A stretch of DNA of 25,421 nt from NCBI GenBank assembly GCA_947260045.1, contig CAMYOP010000002.1, positions 1 to 25,421 on the forward strand. The letters are read 5' to 3'. The notes below the pieces were generated by a model. It was not told the origin of the DNA, did not search any database, and saw only the letters and a program-made list of their open reading frames with translations. Position numbers and translations under genes: made by a program. Position 1 is the stretch's first letter. The number at the start of each line of letters is the position of its first letter. The DNA is from an uncultured Desulfobulbaceae bacterium (GTDB lineage: Bacteria > Desulfobacterota > Desulfobulbia > Desulfobulbales > Desulfobulbaceae). Positions 24,530 through 25,421 of the stretch are shown piece after piece.

Positions 24530-25366
24530 TTACAATTTAAAAAATCTGACAAGTACATATTTAAAAAGGGCCCAGGCATAGTAGGGAGAAGGATGCTTAT
24601 TATACAGAAGCATTTCATTTCGCGCTGACATCAAACGAAAAGTATACGGAACTTTTTTTCTCTGTTTTTGCCATCCCCGACAATGATGAGCAAGAAGATC
24701 AGGGGAATAAAGAAGTTTAGCTCCTCTTTTTCTGATGCGTAAAGAAAGATCGATATCTTCCTTGTACATAAAAAATTCAGGATCAAATATTTCTTTAGCC
24801 TGGCCCCCTGTCTTCTCTAGATGATGACAGTTACAAAACATGAGTGCCCCGCAGATAGCAGGAATAAATTGAGCTTTTTCATATTGACCATTATCTTCTT
24901 CCCCCTGTCCCCTGTCACACCACCTGCCATACCATTTTCTAAATATACCTGTTGAATCTAGCGTGGTAGTTACTTTGTTTTCTGGCAGATCAAACCTCAG
25001 CATCTTTCCCGTAAGGATGCCAACACCTGGGTTTTGTCTGGCAAGAGAATGAGCTGTGGAAATAAAAATATTTTCTAGAATTACGTCGGGATTGAGAAAT
25101 AGTATAACTTCACAAAATGGAATCAGAATTGCTGCACCAAGGTTATTAGCAGCAGCAAAACCGATATTTTTTTTATAGATAACCTTTACTAAGGGATTAT
25201 TATCAAATGCTTTTAGATATGACTGATCAGACGAGCCTGAGTCTACTATTATTATTTTAGAAACAGCTTCGTCCTGGCTGAATAGAGACTTGACACATTT
25301 CGGGAGTACTTCCTGAGAATTGTGGGCGACAATGACCACACCCACATTTCCAGAACTTGCAGTCAC
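24530..25366 (-). CDS. GT2 glycosyltransferase (WbbL-like rhamnosyltransferase family)
   Basis: The 278-residue protein opens with VGVVIVAHNSQEVLPKCVKSL and IIIVDSGSSDQS. It has NIGFAAANNLG, the metal-binding FLNPDV and FFMYKEDIDLSLRIRKRGAKLLY with the acceptor-side ED. NPDV and EDxDL are typical of WbbL-type rhamnosyltransferases. GTG 25366 is the first start after an in-frame TGA at 25373 and has no clear ribosome binding site, so translation may follow on from the preceding gene. It would add a sugar to the repeat unit begun by the phosphoglycosyl transferase encoded 1.8 kb downstream on the same strand. Confidence 0.86.
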   Translation of the reverse strand: MTASSGNVGVVIVAHNSQEVLPKCVKSLFSQDEAVSKIIIVDSGSSDQSYLKAFDNNPLVKVIYKKNIGFAAANNLGAAILIPFCEVILFLNPDVILENIFISTAHSLARQNPGVGILTGKMLRFDLPENKVTTTLDSTGIFRKWYGRWCDRGQGEEDNGQYEKAQFIPAICGALMFCNCHHLEKTGGQAKEIFDPEFFMYKEDIDLSLRIRKRGAKLLYSPDLLAHHCRGWQKQRKKVPYTFRLMSARNEMLLYNKHPSPYYAWALFKYVLVRFFKL

Positions 25367-25372
25367 AGGGGT

Positions 25373-25421
25373 TCAACTCAGGTTAAACTTTTCTTTGACA
25401 TAATAAATAGGCTTATCTTGA
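25373..25421 (-). CDS. C-terminal end of an upstream polysaccharide-block gene (partial)
   Basis: The minus-strand frame running in from the window edge reads QDKPIYYVKEKFNLS and stops at TGA 25373-25375, six bases before the GTG of the GT2 gene. The tight spacing suggests the last codons of a co-transcribed gene. Fifteen residues are too few to name it. Confidence 0.35.
   Translation of the reverse strand, partial: QDKPIYYVKEKFNLS

Noticed and set aside
25373..25375. TGA before the last GT2 gene as a second selenocysteine codon
   Set aside because: The GT2 N-terminus begins normally just after it, and the codons before it look like the tail of another gene.
1..25421. CRISPR array, tRNA or rRNA genes
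   Set aside because: No regularly spaced repeats, cloverleaf-like segments or rRNA-like stretches were seen on reading either strand.

Overview
This is about 25 kb of bacterial chromosome, AT-rich by eye (composition not computed) and densely packed with genes. It carries no rRNA, tRNA, CRISPR array or intact transposase that I can recognise. The gene set suggests an anaerobic or sulfur-cycling Desulfobacterota, perhaps Desulfobulbales-like: a multihaem c-type cytochrome with an apparent in-frame selenocysteine UGA, a CooC-type nickel-insertion ATPase, a Mn-dependent family II pyrophosphatase, a stand-alone IMP cyclohydrolase, FolE2, and lipid A/O-antigen genes of a Gram-negative envelope. 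The taxonomic call is inference from gene content only.

Layout. Positions 1-1032 (+) hold the 3' end of an oligopeptide-type ABC substrate-binding protein and a GT4 glycosyltransferase fragment whose start lies inside a perfect 16-bp inverted repeat. From 10235 down to 1059 runs a long minus-strand series: hslR, a stand-alone purH N-terminal domain (purJ-type), purN, pyrR, a GAF-like/histidine-kinase protein, a U32 peptidase-family gene split by an in-frame TAA, a MITE-like hairpin repeat, msbA and an O-antigen ligase. folE2 (+) diverges from hslR and converges on an aldehyde dehydrogenase of the GabD type. A PilZ protein (+) converges on a REC-GAF-class III cyclase (-).

From 15080, rarA (+) overlaps the start of a gene that reads through UGA at 16566. 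It encodes an exported UshA-like domain joined to a tetrahaem cytochrome. A strong bidirectional terminator separates it from ppaC (-). Next come a membrane-anchored protein of unknown function (+), a second bidirectional terminator, a Bax inhibitor-1 family membrane protein (-) and cooC (+). The right end (22128 to the edge, -) is a surface-polysaccharide block: an initiating phosphoglycosyl transferase, two GT2 glycosyltransferases and the last codons of another gene.

How the genes work together. The purJ-purN-pyrR run groups purine and pyrimidine nucleotide metabolism. msbA and waaL belong to lipid A-core export and O-antigen attachment, and the right-hand block supplies repeat-unit initiation and assembly. 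PilZ and the class III cyclase are c-di-GMP and cAMP type signalling parts lying side by side. The most interesting locus is the predicted selenocysteine-containing UshA-like/tetrahaem cytochrome.
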